From Maylandia zebra (taxonomy: Eukaryota; Chordata; Actinopteri; Cichliformes; Cichlidae), in NCBI RefSeq assembly GCF_041146795.1, contig NC_135184.1, positions 6,213,467-6,277,466 of the forward strand: 64,000 bases of DNA, in the 5' to 3' direction. The notes beneath the pieces are model-generated. The model did no database searches. It saw nothing but the letters and a program-made list of their open reading frames with translations, and had not been told where the DNA came from. Below are positions 48,346 to 62,500 of this stretch, one piece after another. The position numbers were made by a program, and so were the translations under genes. The stretch's first letter is position 1; each line of letters begins with the position of its first letter.

Positions 48346-51300
48346 TATTAGCTAACACTAGCTTGGTTCAAAAGGAACATCCACAGACACTACAGGCGTG
48401 TCGTATGGACATAGACATCTGCTAATCAGTGCTGAAGTAACACATAAACAAAATAACGCAATTACATTTGTCAAAAAGACAACAAAACCCTGAGCAGGCT
48501 ACAGTTTAATTAGTTTTAGCGTTTTATCTGATTATGCTAATGCTCTAAAAGGACGTTACCTATATGAGTTCACATTCAGTGACTCACATTAGCAGCAAGT
48601 AGCCACAGCTACATGCATCAGCACCTCAAACTGGCCGTGGCTGCCCAGTGTAATTTGACACACAGTTTGCCTTGCTAGCTGTTGAAAATGATCTGTGGCG
48701 TCAGGTTTTTTAGTTTAGATTTTTGGCAGTTACACATTGGTTTCATTTTTCAGCCACGGAGGCTGCTGCTTGTATTTCAAGCCGCTGTGAAATATCTCCA
48801 CTGCCACACCGACAACACACAGGAGCCTTTTGTCCACCTACTCTTATCTCTACACATAGCTAAATTCACCTGCTGTTAGTTTCTACAGAATGATAAGCTC
48901 CACGATGCAACCAAAGGTGGGTAATATCCTGAGCAGATATACAAAAGATGAAGGCCAAGTTTAGGAAACAGATCAACCTGAAAAGAGTTTTGTCATATTT
49001 GGTAAGCTGGACAGACGCTGAACATTTTTATCTTCCTTTCTGCAAAGGCAGAGCTCACTCCACAAACACATTCACCATTCAGTTCACATCAAATATTGAT
49101 AGCTCTATTCTCCAAAACAGTAAATAAGAAAAGAGAAATGCAGCAAATATTGAATATTATTGAGCTGGATGGGAGCTAGTGGTCAGTTTTTTTTTTCGCC
49201 GCAAACTGTAAAGAAGAGTAAGTTCAGCCACCATCACGTTTGCCCAGGGAAAAATAAAGACAGCACCACGAACACTGGCTGTCTAGAGTTATCTTAGAGA
49301 TAAACCGCATCTTTGAGCTGAAACGAGCAAAGTTATTGAAGTGTGGAATTGATTCAATCATTTGATATACATGCTCTGTGAAGGTATTGCAGGATCGGGG
49401 TAGACCCTGGGGCAGACACACAACACACTTCAGTGTTTGCACATCCCATTTACCCGGAAGGACATGACAGCAAAGCAGGACTTCTAGACTACCTGCCACT
49501 GCGAATTGGATCGGAGTAATCGTTGGTAATGGAATGAATAGATACTTGGTTGGCGATCAAAACTGAAAGAAACACTGGTGCCCATTCTTTAAATAGCCCA
49601 GGTTTACCTGTCACACATCCAGTTTTCCACCCAAATCCAGTGTGGGTGGCAGGAGCGAGGAGTGCAAATCATTTTCTTTCTTTTTTTATCTTCTTTTTTT
49701 AACTGCTGTTTTGTCAAAATAAGTGTTGCTTGGTGGTTGACTATATGCCAAAGTGAAGCGCAAACCTGTTTGAGCGAACACCAAACTTCCTTTCGTCCTG
49801 TCATATCTCACACCTTTCATGACATTCTCACATTCTCCACATCAAATTTCCTCCAAATACTTTGTCCTTTTTTTGTTTCACACCTTTCCATCTTTTTACA
49901 GCCGTCTTCTTTTCATCACTGCCTTTCTATCCCGTCTGCCTTGTCTTTTAATATTCCACTTTCAATCCGCTCCTCAGTCGTTCTGCTCAGTTCAATTTCT
50001 ATTCAATCCACTGTATTGGCAGGAGTGTTGGATGAGCGGCACCACTGAATCAATTCTATAAAAATCATTAAAAAAATATCTAGAACATAACAGTGGATAG
50101 TTTGCCCTCTGTCATTCTCCTTTTTCACACCTCGTCATGTTTTGCTGGATTCCTCTCTTCCTCTCCTGTCCTTCATTCTCCCTCTCTCACTCCCTCTCAG
50201 CTCTCTCTGGGGGTTTTTCTCCATCACTGCTCAGATTAATCAGCAGCTTCCTGCCAGTGTTTGACAGTTTCCCCCTAGTTGGCTGGTCTCCAAATCAGAC
50301 CGTGTTAGACACCAGCCCACCGTCCGTCCTGTCTGCCTGCCTGTCTAACTCTTCCTCTCTGTCTCTGTGACATCTGTCTGTCTGCTTTATCTCCAATGGC
50401 CATAAGATGTCACTGAAAGTCGTTTGTAGAAGTCTGACAATGATTACTGGAGTCATGTTGTATAAGCAACAAATGTATATTGTAGATCCACAAAACAAAA
50501 CAGCTGAACACCGATGTTAAAAGTAAAAAACTCTATTTGTTTGGGACTATTTCAACTGTTGATTACAACTTATCTGGTGTTTCGGTGACCATTTACATAA
50601 GATTAAGTTAAGATAAAGTAATTTACTGTTTTGTTTTGTTTTTATTTTGAACAGCAAAATCAAAAAACATGTCGGGCTTTGGATACACAAACATATTAGT
50701 CATTAATAATTGGTCTGTTTTTAGGATTTCTGCCCAATCCTACCCAGGTTCTTCAGAGAAACTGCTTTTCCATTTTTAGCCTGTGTACACACTCTTTTGC
50801 AAATAATTTGACAACATAAACTATCTAGAATTATGGAATTATCTTGCAGAATTATTAGTAACCACATTCTTATTTCCAAAAAACTTGTGAAGATGTGTAA
50901 ACTTTAACTAAAAGTCAAATAGCATGCTCTGCAGATTATTTAAACACTACATCTAACTGACCATAGTAGAATGACAACATATGAAACTCTGAAAATAGAT
51001 CATGTTGTTGTTGTTTTTTAAATATGTGGTCATTTTGATCCCAAAAGGTGTCAAAGTTGGGACAGAGGAACAAAAGACCGGAAAGTGCGTAAAACTGAAG
51101 AAAAAAAAGAACCAAAAAAAAAGTCAAACCTGACTACTCTGACTGTACAAAAACATCAAAGAGAGTTTGAGTCTTTTAGAGTGAATATAGCAAGAGAACT
51201 GTCACCCTGTCAAACTTAGGTGAGCTAATAGTTTGGAATGATATTTCTGGGCTATTTGCTCAGGGATCTGTTGGGGACCATCACATTATTAAAAGAGAAC

Positions 51301-51430
51301 TTTTAACTTTAGTACTAAAAGAGTACTTTAAGTAAAAAGAAACACTGACTGGTCATGATCTGGCCTTCAGGTAACACTGCATTAAAAAGTGTGATTCTGT
51401 AGCAGAAATCCTGGACGCAGGAACATTTCC
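48346..51430. other. Intergenic DNA with no recognised feature
   Basis: Contains pyrimidine-rich stretches at 49,660-50,030 and 50,100-50,390 that create spurious open frames. No gene family is recognisable. Confidence 0.55.
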
Positions 51431-51436
51431 TAACAG

Positions 51437-51495
51437 TCCTTTTCTTCCATTTATCCAATTCAGGATGACAGGAGCCCATCCCAGCTGGACGTCAG
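51437..51495 (-). repeat. Fish SINE/LINE tail fragment, minus strand
   Basis: TTCCATTTATCCAATTCAGG followed by AGCCCATCCCAGCTGGACGT is the reverse complement of the same tail family (CCAGCTGGGATGGGCT...GGATAAATGGAA). Confidence 0.6.
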
Positions 51496-54092
51496 AAGTT
51501 AATTACGAAACAAGACTCATGTCACAAGATGCATCAAATCAGTTAATTTGAGCTTGAAAGCAAAAGCTAAAACCGCAGCAATCCGTAGTAACCTCACAAA
51601 CTAAGCGCTACATTGTTACAGGTGTCATACACCTGTAACATCCTAACCTAAAGGCTTGAGGGCTTTTGTGAGAGCAGTAATAGCTGGAGCCCCAGTAAAC
51701 ACACGACATTTTAAATCATTTTGGCATTACACCTTAATTCTGGATGAATTTTAGCTCATTTTCTGCTATGGTTCATTGCATCTGTGCCAACATCGCTAAG
51801 TGAAGAGATCTTTTCGAGAGCAGAGTGCCACTGTTTTGAAAGTTTTCTTTTTACTCTGTACTTCTGCACAACAACAATCCTCCAAATCCTTGTCTGCATC
51901 CTTGTCCACCCATGTTCTGTTAAGGTCTCTGCCTGTATGATTACAGTGAGTCAGTGGAGAGTCACCTTAATTTAGTCCGGAGGGAGCTTGTGTCTGCTGC
52001 TGAATAGCTGTCTCTCACCTCCAGCCTTGGGTTGCATCTGGAGGCATTGCCTGAATGCTGACAACTGTGAGCACACACAATAATACACAGACACAGACAC
52101 ACTTACATAGACACTAACATGCTGGTTCCATTTTAGGTAGATGTGCAAGCATACGCGTACATACTTACAGGTGTTACTGAATATTCAAACACATTGAATT
52201 GCACATTGCACCTGTACACCTACGCAACGGTGTTAATACAAGCATGCTACTTTAAGAGATTACATCCATATTCACTAAAGATGTTCCATACATGCTTGGA
52301 CAAATTTGTAGTTTTTTATTTCCACATTTTAGAAACTCTTTTTCTGCCTTACTCTTAGATACCACTCAGCTGGATACCACTCAGCTGTACAGCGACTGTA
52401 GCTTCACTTAAAGAATGTCATTGAAAATAAATATCACCAAATGCATTATGTTTAATTTGCCTGGTGCAGGGGTTCTGAAACATTCTGGAGTCTGGGATCC
52501 ATTACATATAATACTGATTTAGCTGGTTTAGGCATAGTGCCACACAATCTAATCAAATATTTCTCACTGCTCGCCAGCTAGGCAGCTGTCTAATATGCCA
52601 AACTTTGCAAAAGCAGTAAAGTTTTGCTTTGATGTATCACAATTATATCAGTTTCTATTGGCCTGGTTTTCATTGGCTCAAAAATAACTTTGAAAAGTTG
52701 TAAGCAAATTGTTGTAATATAGACAATATGCTTGTGTTACTGGTGTGAATCTTCAGTTAACCTTCTAGAAATCAGTCAGTGACCTTTTTGTTTTAGCAAA
52801 ACCACCAGTGAGCAGGGGGGGAAACTCCTCTGCTTGCTGGAGAAGTTGGAATAGTTGGAGAAGTTGTGCAACAGTCTGAGCAAATAATCCCACTGCTCAA
52901 TTCATGCATGACCTCAGTATGCACTTACCTGGTATCAGTTGCTAATTTTAAGCTCCTAAAGTGTAAGGAGATGTGTCCTGAATTAAAAACAAAAACAAGA
53001 CCAAAAACGGCCAAAAACTCAGCACCAGGCTTCAGAACGCTGCAAAGCAATGACATCATGGTCGCAACTCTTCATTTATTTTATTTTATTTTATTTTATT
53101 TTATTTTTTTAAATCTATGACTTAATCTATGATTCGCTTAGTAAAATTAAATGAAAACTATTAAAAATCTTTAAATTAAACAGCACAAAATTATTCAAAT
53201 GCAGTAACTGCCATCTGCAGTTTACATTAATGGGACATAGTCTCCTTTCACTAACGATTTTTGTGAAAGAAATCTGTCAGCTATGCCAAGAGGCAGGAAT
53301 CAGCCTGGTGTATAGAGATGAGAAAGTGTCTATCCTATCTCAGCCTTCTCTGCGATGGCAGAGATTTCATTGCTGCATCCTCAGAAATCATCTACAACAG
53401 TAAAAGTTAATATTACACTATGAAAATAAAAGGCTTTAAAGGAGACATGCTTCTCCTTTCTTCCCCACTTCTATAACCTCTCTTTACCACGGTATGTTTT
53501 CTCTACCATCTCCTTTCTCCTCTCTATCTCATTCATCTCTCCCTCTCTACTACTTTAATTTGGTATCACATTAAGGCTCCAGAGGAGAAAGTTAATTACG
53601 CAGCATTTTGAATTATGAATTGCGATACAGTTTAGTAACATATTGCCTCATTTCTCATTGCAGACTGAAGCTGCGACTAGATTTTTCACACTTACTTTGC
53701 AGGTATCAGAGGTGCCATGTTCGGTGGGATCTTTTATATTAGGTGAATTTTATATTAACTCGATATCATCTTTTGTCAAAGCCTATGTGACAGATGAGGG
53801 GTTTCATTCCAAAGAGATATATTATATGAATTAAATATGGAGAAGAGATTGCTGTCTGAAATTCCTCAAGTCATTTTCTTTTCTCAGTAGTAACACATAA
53901 TAAGCCTATGGGAAATGGCAGTTATTATAATGTTGTAATAATGTAAGAGTAAACAGATGTTGTTTTTGTAATTGCACAGGGCTGTGAGAATAATGGCAAT
54001 TTCCCCTCTGATCTTAGTCTTTAAAAGACACAGTTTTTCTACTTTTGCCTCTGCGCATTACAAGAGTAGATTCTAAATCAAACAATATGCGA
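51496..54092. other. Intergenic DNA with no recognised gene
   Basis: Holds a 15-bp tandem duplication (GATACCACTCAGCTG twice, 52358-52387) and a TTTTA repeat (53074-53106). The AT-rich stretch 53,560-53,960 with TTAATTA-type motifs may be a conserved non-coding block; this is weak inference. Confidence 0.5.
53074..53106. repeat. (TTTTA)n microsatellite
   Basis: About six pentamer units. Confidence 0.95.
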
Positions 54093-55015
54093 CTAAAGTG
54101 CAGACTTTCAGCTTTAATTCAAGGGATTTTACAAAACAACGGCTCAACTGTCTAGCATTTACATCCATTTTTATTCATAGTCTCCTATTTTCAGAGGCTC
54201 AAAATTAATTGGACAACTGACTGACAGTATCATGGCCAGGTGAGGCCTGTTCCCTTGTTATTTCATGACAAATGAAACAGATAATATCTGAAGTTAATTC
54301 AAAAGAGCTGAATATGAGGTCCGAAGAGATGCCAGTGCAAATGAGGTAAGCCATCATTAGGCTGAAGAAATGAAATTAAACCTACTAGAGAGGTAGGAGA
54401 GACTTTAGGAGTGACCAAAATCAGTAATCTGCTGTATTTGTAAAAAGAAGTAATGCACTGGCTGACACACAAAGACGTGAAAGACCATAGAAGATAACAG
54501 AAGTGCACGATGAAATAGTAATTTAAGTGGTTAAGAAAAACAGCTTCACAACATCCAACAAAGCCAAGAACACTCTCAAAAAGGTAGGCGTGTCATTGTC
54601 ACCAGTGGAGGTAAAGAGGGTCTACAACAAGGTGCAAACCACCTACAGTTACAGACAACAACAAACATTATTTGGACAAATAAAGCCAAGATCAACTTGC
54701 ACCAGAATATAAGGAAGAGAAAACTATGATAAAGAAAAAGTATAAAACATTATCTGTCGGACAACACGGAGGTAATGTGACATGGATGTGGAATCAGCCC
54801 ATGGGTCAATGATGTCACTGCTGATAGAAGCAGTAGGATGAACTCTGGAGTGCACAGGGTTATTCTCTCTGCTCAGATTCAGCCAAATGCTGCAAAACTG
54901 ATTAGACTTCACAGTGCGAATGGGTACTGACACAAAGCGTACTGCAAAAGCAACCCTTATATTTAACATAATGCTAGCTTGACCAGTTAAATTTGAGCCT
55001 CTGAAGATGAAACAG
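54093..55015 (+). mobile_element. Decayed Tc1-like element (family B) with transposase relic
   Basis: The left end (GCAGACTTTCAGCTTTAATT, then TTTTCAGAGGCTCAAAATTA ATTGGACAACTGACTG) matches a well-known fish Tc1 family. The right remnant AAATTTGAGCCTCTGAAGAT is the inverted counterpart. The plus-strand interior keeps transposase fragments in order: an N-terminal DNA-binding part near 54,540-54,650; the first catalytic block, now WTNKAKINLHQ with Asp changed to Asn (codon 54679-54681); and the block VNDVTADRSSRMNS near 54,805. The second acidic motif is disrupted (MGTDTK in place of MDNDPK). About 400 bases with the third catalytic residue are deleted. Dead and old. Confidence 0.75.
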
Positions 55016-57934
55016 AACAAAAACTTTAGTCAAAAACTACCAGTCCATAAAAATGGACATTTAAAACCAAAATCGTCTCCATGATAGGATCTGGATCTTT
55101 AATGTGTCAGTCCACTGAAGTTTTACTCATTAAGCTTTCAAATTAAGATGCCATGACAACCCACTGTCTGCTTTAGACCACAGGAGCAGTCTGCGGGCCT
55201 CTCACTCAATACCCAGTTTGTATAAATTATTACAAGTATGAACACAGCTCCTCGTAAAGATGAGTGCGGATTTGTCATGAGATCAGACTCCCACATTTAC
55301 ACTCTATACTGTTCCTGAGCTCCTCTCCCACCCTCTTTCTCTCCCCCAGTCATTTACATTTATATTGAATTAGAAACCATGGTGGAGAGCGAGTGGAGGC
55401 AGCCGAGACTGATTATAATGGGAGATTACGGGCCGACTGCACCACCATTATGTTGTGTAATTACAAAGAGAGAGAGAGAGGGGAGGGTGGGGCCGTTGGA
55501 TTCCCCAGTTGCCAGGGTCTATTTCATTTAGGGAAATAATGTCTCGCTGCTTTCCCCTCCACTTATTCCACCTGTAAATATTATAGAGAGCTGAATCCTT
55601 CCCTCTTTTATGCCTGATTTTATGGGTCATGATTTATGGGAGACAAATATCAGACAAGGTGTTAAGGGGGATGTGTGAGTCGTCCATCGGGCGATTTATC
55701 GCTGCATCTCGATCTGCTTTTGGCTTCGTTTGACTGCATCGATCTGATGTTGTAATGCATGTAGGAATCCTGGTCATGCACTCAGGAAGATACCTAATGA
55801 CCTCAACATAATGGAAAGCCCCTTGGAAATAATCATGTGTTGTATTTCCCTTCATAAAGTGATGTGGGAGGGAGGTTACAGAAGAGGTGTAGAGTTTATT
55901 TCCTGTACTAAGAGAATAGTAATAGCCAAGAATGTGTTGGTCAGTTAAAAAGGAAATTACAGAAGACACAAATAAAATATCCCTCCATAAAAATCCACTG
56001 ACGGCTAAGCTGAATTTAACACACAGTAAAGACCTGAAACCCAAACAATAAAACTTTAACAGATTAATGAACAAGATTTTCCACCCACTCTCACCAAAGG
56101 AAACTTTATTTCAGTTTATCTATGTGGCACTTTAAAGATTATAGGGTTAAAAGACATTCAGAAAAAGAACATTTAGTCCTTTATGAGTAAGAAGGGTGCC
56201 TTCTACCTTTCCTTGTCTTTTTGAAAATCCTGGCTTCATGAGTTCAACACAAGTTTGTAGCGATGCCTAATAATCAGTCAATCATTAAACATGAATGATT
56301 TAGTCCAGGGGCATGAAACCTGAGTGAAACTTTAACTTGCTGATTTATTTTTTACTTCACTATTGTACTGAATTTCCCTCAAGAACTTCATGTGATGTTT
56401 AAAAAAATAAACAAAACAAAAAATAAAAAAGAAGGTCCCCATCTGACACACAGTCTTGAGTCTTTAAATGATTCCCCTCTGTTCTTATGATGAATGTGGA
56501 CATATTGTTACAAACTGTTCACAACTTAAGCCAACAAGCTATGGAGTTACAACTGACATTTAGTGCTAAACTGTGTACTTTCTAGTCCTTACCAATTACA
56601 GTCCACTGTTTAGAAAGTTGCTTGTCATCACGCCCACTTGCACTGCATATCTCACAACTTTTTGATTCCATCTTAGTCTGTAAGAGATCCCCTGCTCATT
56701 ATAGGAAACAAAGCAGAGGCTGTCAGCATGCATAGCTCACCATGTTTAATCTGAGTGTATGAAAAGATAAAGCTCTTGAAATCTGCTTTAATTAAGAATT
56801 TAAAATGATAAAAACTGATTCCAAGTATGTGTCATGTGTGATTTTGGTAGCATCTTTAAGCATACGCACTTATCTCTGCAATGTTTTTGCACTAACTCTT
56901 CAAACATACTGTTGACTCTGTAAACTATTCATATGACATTCACCAGCCCGGCTGTAAAAGAGAGATGCACGTTTAATCTAATCTTGAAGATTAAACTATC
57001 ATCCAAAGAGAAAACTTAGCAAAGCACACTTATTCAGACATCCAACAAAACTAACAACAATATTCTGCAAATGAGTACTTTCTGTAAGGCTAACTTCTAA
57101 TACTGTGTAGCACCGTTATCCGTTGTACTATCTAGCTGATGTACAGTTACATAGATTTCAGAACATTTGCTTTGATTGGGCGTCATTGTGGTGAAATCTA
57201 CGAGGCAGTGGGACAGCTGATTAAATGAGAAAATGAAATGAAAAGCAGAACAAAATAACTCTTTTAATTACATTGTCAGGCATTATGGCATTGATGGGTA
57301 CAGAGTGGGAATAGCACCTAACTTAATTCTAAGTGTCAAATCACATTTATTCAAACAAAATATAATGAATTTCATTCCCAAATTGCCTCCAGGATCATGT
57401 CTTATAGCACCTATAAGCAAGTTTTCTTATTTTTTGGGCTTAAAAGAGCAAAGCAGGGCTTGATGTAGGACATTCCTGGAACACCTCTACTGTCTCCAAG
57501 AAGAGACAATGGAGAATCAAAGCAAAGTCCTCAAAGGTTTCTGATAAAAGCCTGAAGTGGTCAAATACTACCAGCATGCAAATGTTTGTTTGTTTTTTAA
57601 AGCAGCACTCTTCTGCTCATCCAATGGACATAATTCCTCTTAGAATACACTAGCTTGTCTTTTCAAGCTTGTTGTACTTATGTAAAAGATATATATGTGT
57701 GGTTTCTACTGACTAATGCACACAAATTGCTACATAGACAAACTACCAAACATGAACACACTTTTAATGAATGAGCAAACGAAGCAAATGAGCCAATAAA
57801 CCAATGAGCTTCTCAGAGAAGGCTAGTTCATAACATCTCTGTGTACACGTGAACCCACTGGACTACAAATCAGAGTATTTATTTTATTTAAACATAGCAT
57901 TAGTGCTGCAGTTTAAATAATAATGATGATGATG

Positions 57935-57982
<48 letters not shown>

Positions 57983-58680
57983 TTTTTGTAAAGCTGTTCT
58001 CATCCTATGTGTTCAGTCCATAGGCCTGCTGCAAAATTCCCTTAAAACAATTGCAAAACTTTCTTAATGTATTCCCAAATATATATATGAAACTTCATTA
58101 ACTACCCTGTTTCAAACAGTTTTTAATGATTTTGACTGACCTGAAACCGCCCATAGTTCAACTTTCAGGATTAATGACAGCAACATTAGCCATTCGACCA
58201 GATAGTTGTCATATTTGAGGTTAAAATTAATAAAGTTACAAAGCGTGATTATCCTTAATAATACTCAGTCTGACAAACACTGATAATCTTGGATTTTTAA
58301 TTATATATTCACAATGTGCCAGCCTGGGTATGAGGTGACTCAAACTGGACAATGGCCCCATCTAGTGTTTGGTTTGTACTATTGCTTGTAAAAGACCGGT
58401 TTAGTCTTTACGGGGATTTTTGGAGCTGTCATTATTTTTCTCCTATAAAATAATTCGAATTATATAGAACTGGGTTATGTTCATATATGGCACTAATATA
58501 CATGGGTTGTTTGTTGAATGGGCTCAAGCAGTACTGACCCAAAGAAAAGAAGGTCCTTGTTTTAACCTGCAAAATATCTAAGAAAGTGACACGAAAATGC
58601 TGTGTAGTGACAAAGACATTAACAACAAAGACAACAAAGAGCAGTAAAACCACAGAAACCTTTTTCCCCACAATCCACAC
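55016..58680. other. Intergenic DNA; candidate conserved block near 55,360-55,600
   Basis: No gene recognised. 55,360-55,600 mixes AT-rich homeodomain-like motifs (TAATTA, GATTATAATGG) with balanced sequence and a GA run, in the manner of vertebrate enhancers; this is inference only. The remainder is AT-rich and featureless apart from the (TAA)n repeat. Confidence 0.4.
57917..57982. repeat. (TAA)n microsatellite with GAT units
   Basis: ATAATAATGATGATGATGAT runs into about 14 TAA units. Confidence 0.95.
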
Positions 58681-58859
58681 ATGTCTATCACTGTGAGTCA
58701 GTCAGATGTGGTGGGAGATGTAAAGATGCGATAGGTTTACCCAGTCAGTTTCGAATTGAAAAGATATACTGTAAAGTACAGCATGAAATAAAGTTACAAT
58801 AATAATGTGAAAAAGAACATAAGATAAAAGGCACAGCAGTACTGACAGCAAGCTTTAAG

Positions 58860-59182
<323 letters not shown>

Positions 59183-59706
59183 TGACTCTAGTCGAGCCAG
59201 TAGTGACGTTTATCATTTTCCCAAAAGGAAACATGAGTAAATGTGTTGTCTGTTTAGCTCATGTGTATTTGAAAGGGACTAGCTGGCCAAAAACTTGACA
59301 CTCCTTTTCCGTGCAATGTCTTAGCTTTTAGAAATGGGCGCTAATGCCAAATTCCATTTAAAATCTTTTAACTTGAGCATTTTCGCGCTTCTGGATAATA
59401 AAGGTGACAGATGGAACAAAGCTGAAATTGTGAAATTAATTGCCAGGGTCTTTTTGTTTCTTCGGCATATACTCATACACTAATAAATAATAATAGTTTG
59501 GAGTAATATTTAACAAAAATAGTAGACTACATTTGCAGTGAAAAGGAGCGCTTAGTTCTCTGTAATGTGAATAAAACAGCTATAAAACAATAGCCAACTA
59601 TAAGACAGAACAATGGAGTACTCATCGGTAGAGTTGGAATATATGAATATGCATAGTTACCTTTAAAACCCTTTGGGTGAATATATAATGAGCAATTATA
59701 TTCCAG

Positions 59707-59867
59707 ACGGGTGCTGATAGACACGGGGGAACCTGCTGTGCCTGAATACATCAGCAGCCTGAAACAGGCACTGAAGCAGTTCAGCACCAGCATCCAGGAG
59801 ATCATCGTCACACACTGGCATCACGACCACACAGGTGGAGTAGAAGATATCTGCAGGGACATAACTG
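59707..59867 (+). CDS. lactb2: LACTB2 exon 2, metal-binding motif THWHHDH
   Basis: Encodes [20 protein letters not shown] through [20 protein letters not shown] and CRDIT. The HxHxDH motif gives His77, His79, Asp81 and His82, the principal zinc ligands, at the same residue numbers as in human. The acceptor is TTCCAG (59701-59706) and the donor GTGAGC. A translated frame running past the donor to 59893 is read-through into the intron, not part of the protein. Confidence 0.97.
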
Positions 59868-60053
59868 GTGAGCCCCTGAATGTGTGGGTATAGTTGGGTT
59901 ACTTCACCGTTCATCATTACTGTAATCGTGAAATCTATCTAAAAGCCACCTTCTAATGTTATTAGTTTAGTGAATCAAAAACTGCCTGTACTTTTTTGGC
60001 TTAGAGACTCAGTGAGTCAGTATTCATTTCTTAGGGGTTTTTTTATCTTGCAG

Positions 60054-60174
60054 GTTCTGAGGTCCGAGTCAGCAAACTGCCTCGCTCCAACAAAGCAAGA
60101 GAGACAGCAGGAAGCAAAGACTACAATTACCTAAAAGATGGAGATGTTGTTGAGACGGAGGGAGCCACACTCAA
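60054..60174 (+). CDS. lactb2: LACTB2 exon 3
   Basis: Encodes [20 protein letters not shown] followed by [19 protein letters not shown] and two bases of a Lys codon. The YLKDGD and TEGATL blocks match the family; the segment between is variable across species. The donor AA|GTCAGT lacks the usual G at the last exon base but has GT. Intron 3 is short (265 nt). Confidence 0.95.
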
Positions 60175-60350
60175 GTCAGTTCAGTTTTTACACGTTGTGA
60201 ATTTATAAAAGAGCATTAAAAATACATCTGTCATAATATACACAGAAGAACAATAGCTCAAAGACTTTTTCAGGGTGAAAATATACAAACCAATATCATG
60301 AAATCTGCTGCAGTACCAACAAAAAATAAAATTTGTTAATATTCCTTTAG

Positions 60351-60677
<327 letters not shown>

Positions 60678-61172
60678 TAATGTTTTTTTCCCCCCCCCTC
60701 AACCTGTTTGCACACAATCACACAATGTGGTACATCATCACTACACCAGTGAGAAATGTATATTTTAATAAAAAAATGTAGGTAAGTCTAGTTTGATACA
60801 CCATTCTGCAGATGCCATGCTGTATCACAGATCATCGTCTCCATTATATTAGATAATGGTGAATTGTTTTTCCATATTTATTGCGAGGAGTGTTTCATGA
60901 CATTGTTATAAGTTACTCTATGACTTCCACTTCTAAGATCCGCACCTATTCACTCACCGAAACGCCTCGAATAATTCTTTTTTTATTTTTAAACCAGTGA
61001 ATATTTACCTTATTTTCAAAATAGCTGCCAATAAATTGTCCGTTGATCGACTTTACTTGTTTCAGAGCTACCGGCTGTGCTTCTTTGAGTTCTGCCTCTC
61101 TGACGTGCATTCATTTAACAAAGTCTTTCCGATGACTGGAGAAAAAGCTTGCTGCTGCTGTTCTCTGTGCAG

Positions 61173-61321
61173 GCCACGGACCTGTGGTTCAGGATGCTGG
61201 CTCTAAGATCAGACACTACATCAGTCACAGGGACCAAAGAGAACAACAGATCCTGGCAGCCATTCAGGATGGAGCAGGAAAGCCTTTCAGTTCCATGGAG
61301 CTTGTCAAGATTGTGTACAAG
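61173..61321 (+). CDS. lactb2: LACTB2 exon 5, final metal ligand GHGPV
   Basis: Encodes [20 protein letters not shown] followed by [20 protein letters not shown] and [10 protein letters not shown]. His196 of GHGP is the last metal ligand. The YISHR-REQQI block starts the C-terminal helical domain. The acceptor is GTGCAG (61167-61172) and the donor GTCAGG. The preceding intron is 554 nt. Confidence 0.97.
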
Positions 61322-61788
61322 GTCAGGAAAAACCTTCTTTTCCTTTGATGCTGTTTCCAGCTTGTTGTCAAAGGTAGACTGGGTAGACTTCTACCAGTAA
61401 TTCTACCATCTTTGACCATGGAAGCAATCTAATCCCTTCTGATTACATTCTAAATGGGCTGGCACTGCTGTACTTGTCTGATCTTGTCGATGTTCACACT
61501 CATTGCAGAGCATTTGTTTCTGCTAATCAGATGATCAACAATATTACAAGAAATAGACTTAAAAAGAGAGAGATTAATAATAACTCGGAATTAAATGCAG
61601 AATAAAACGGTTTCTTGAAATGTTTCTGTTTTATTATTGGCTGCCTGTGAAGCACTTTTCTCAGCTCTGGTGGTTTAGCATGTGCTATACAATTGACTTT
61701 GACCTTGGCCTGATCCCATACAGACTGATCTGTTTTGAGGCTGGATCACAAAAAAATGACACTGAAACTTGTGTTGCTTTTCTCTCAG

Positions 61789-61876
61789 GACACACCTAAA
61801 CACCTGCACCAAGCAGCTAATGTGAACCTGGTTCATCACTTAAAGAAGCTGGAGAAAGAAGGCAGAATCAGTCTGG
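61789..61876 (+). CDS. lactb2: LACTB2 exon 6
   Basis: Encodes [20 protein letters not shown] followed by LEKEGRISL and one base of a Val codon. This is the helical C-terminal segment shared by LACTB2 proteins ([20 protein letters not shown]). The acceptor is TCTCTCAG and the donor GTATGG. Confidence 0.96.
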
Positions 61877-62456
61877 GTATGGTCTCATTTACTTCCTTTA
61901 CAAATAAGTTCCAGCAGATACTGTAATGATTTAAATATGATCCAACAAAATAGACGTATCTCACCATGTTGTTTTTTTTAATGCCTCAGCTCTGGCAGCA
62001 GCTCTTTGTTGCTGCTGGGAAATTTCTGCTCATTTGGTACAAAGGTTTGCTTGGACTCAAAGAAGGCCTGATTAGATTTTGGTGACCAAAGATCAAAGTC
62101 TTTGTGACTTCACATCCATCCTATTCTTTCGAACGTGATATATCAGGAATATCTAGGGAGGGAGGAACATGATTATATCAGAGATACGTGTTCTCTTAGA
62201 CTCATAGATGAACTGATAAGAAATCAGTGGTCAAAGTTCAAGGTAACTGTGACCTCATGAAACCAATTTCTGTCCTGTAACAGATGAGTCTGAATAGACA
62301 GGTTGTAAACTTCAACATGCATGGTGAGCAGAGGTATACGACTGTGAGTTGGTAGTTTTAGTTACTATACTTTAGGACTGCAGGCTAATTATAACTGTGC
62401 TGCTGTCATTTAGAAAATTTGGCTGTGACACAAATGTAAACCTTTCTTTCCCGCAG

Positions 62457-62500
62457 TGAACGAATCTTCACAGAGCAGCAAATGGAAGAGCAATCTGTGA
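62457..62500 (+). CDS. lactb2: LACTB2 exon 7 (stop)
   Basis: Encodes VNESSQSSKWKSNL and a TGA stop at 62498-62500. The KWK block near the end matches the family C-terminus. The acceptor CCGCAG follows a C/T-rich tract. Intron 6 is 580 nt with nothing recognised in it. Confidence 0.92.
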
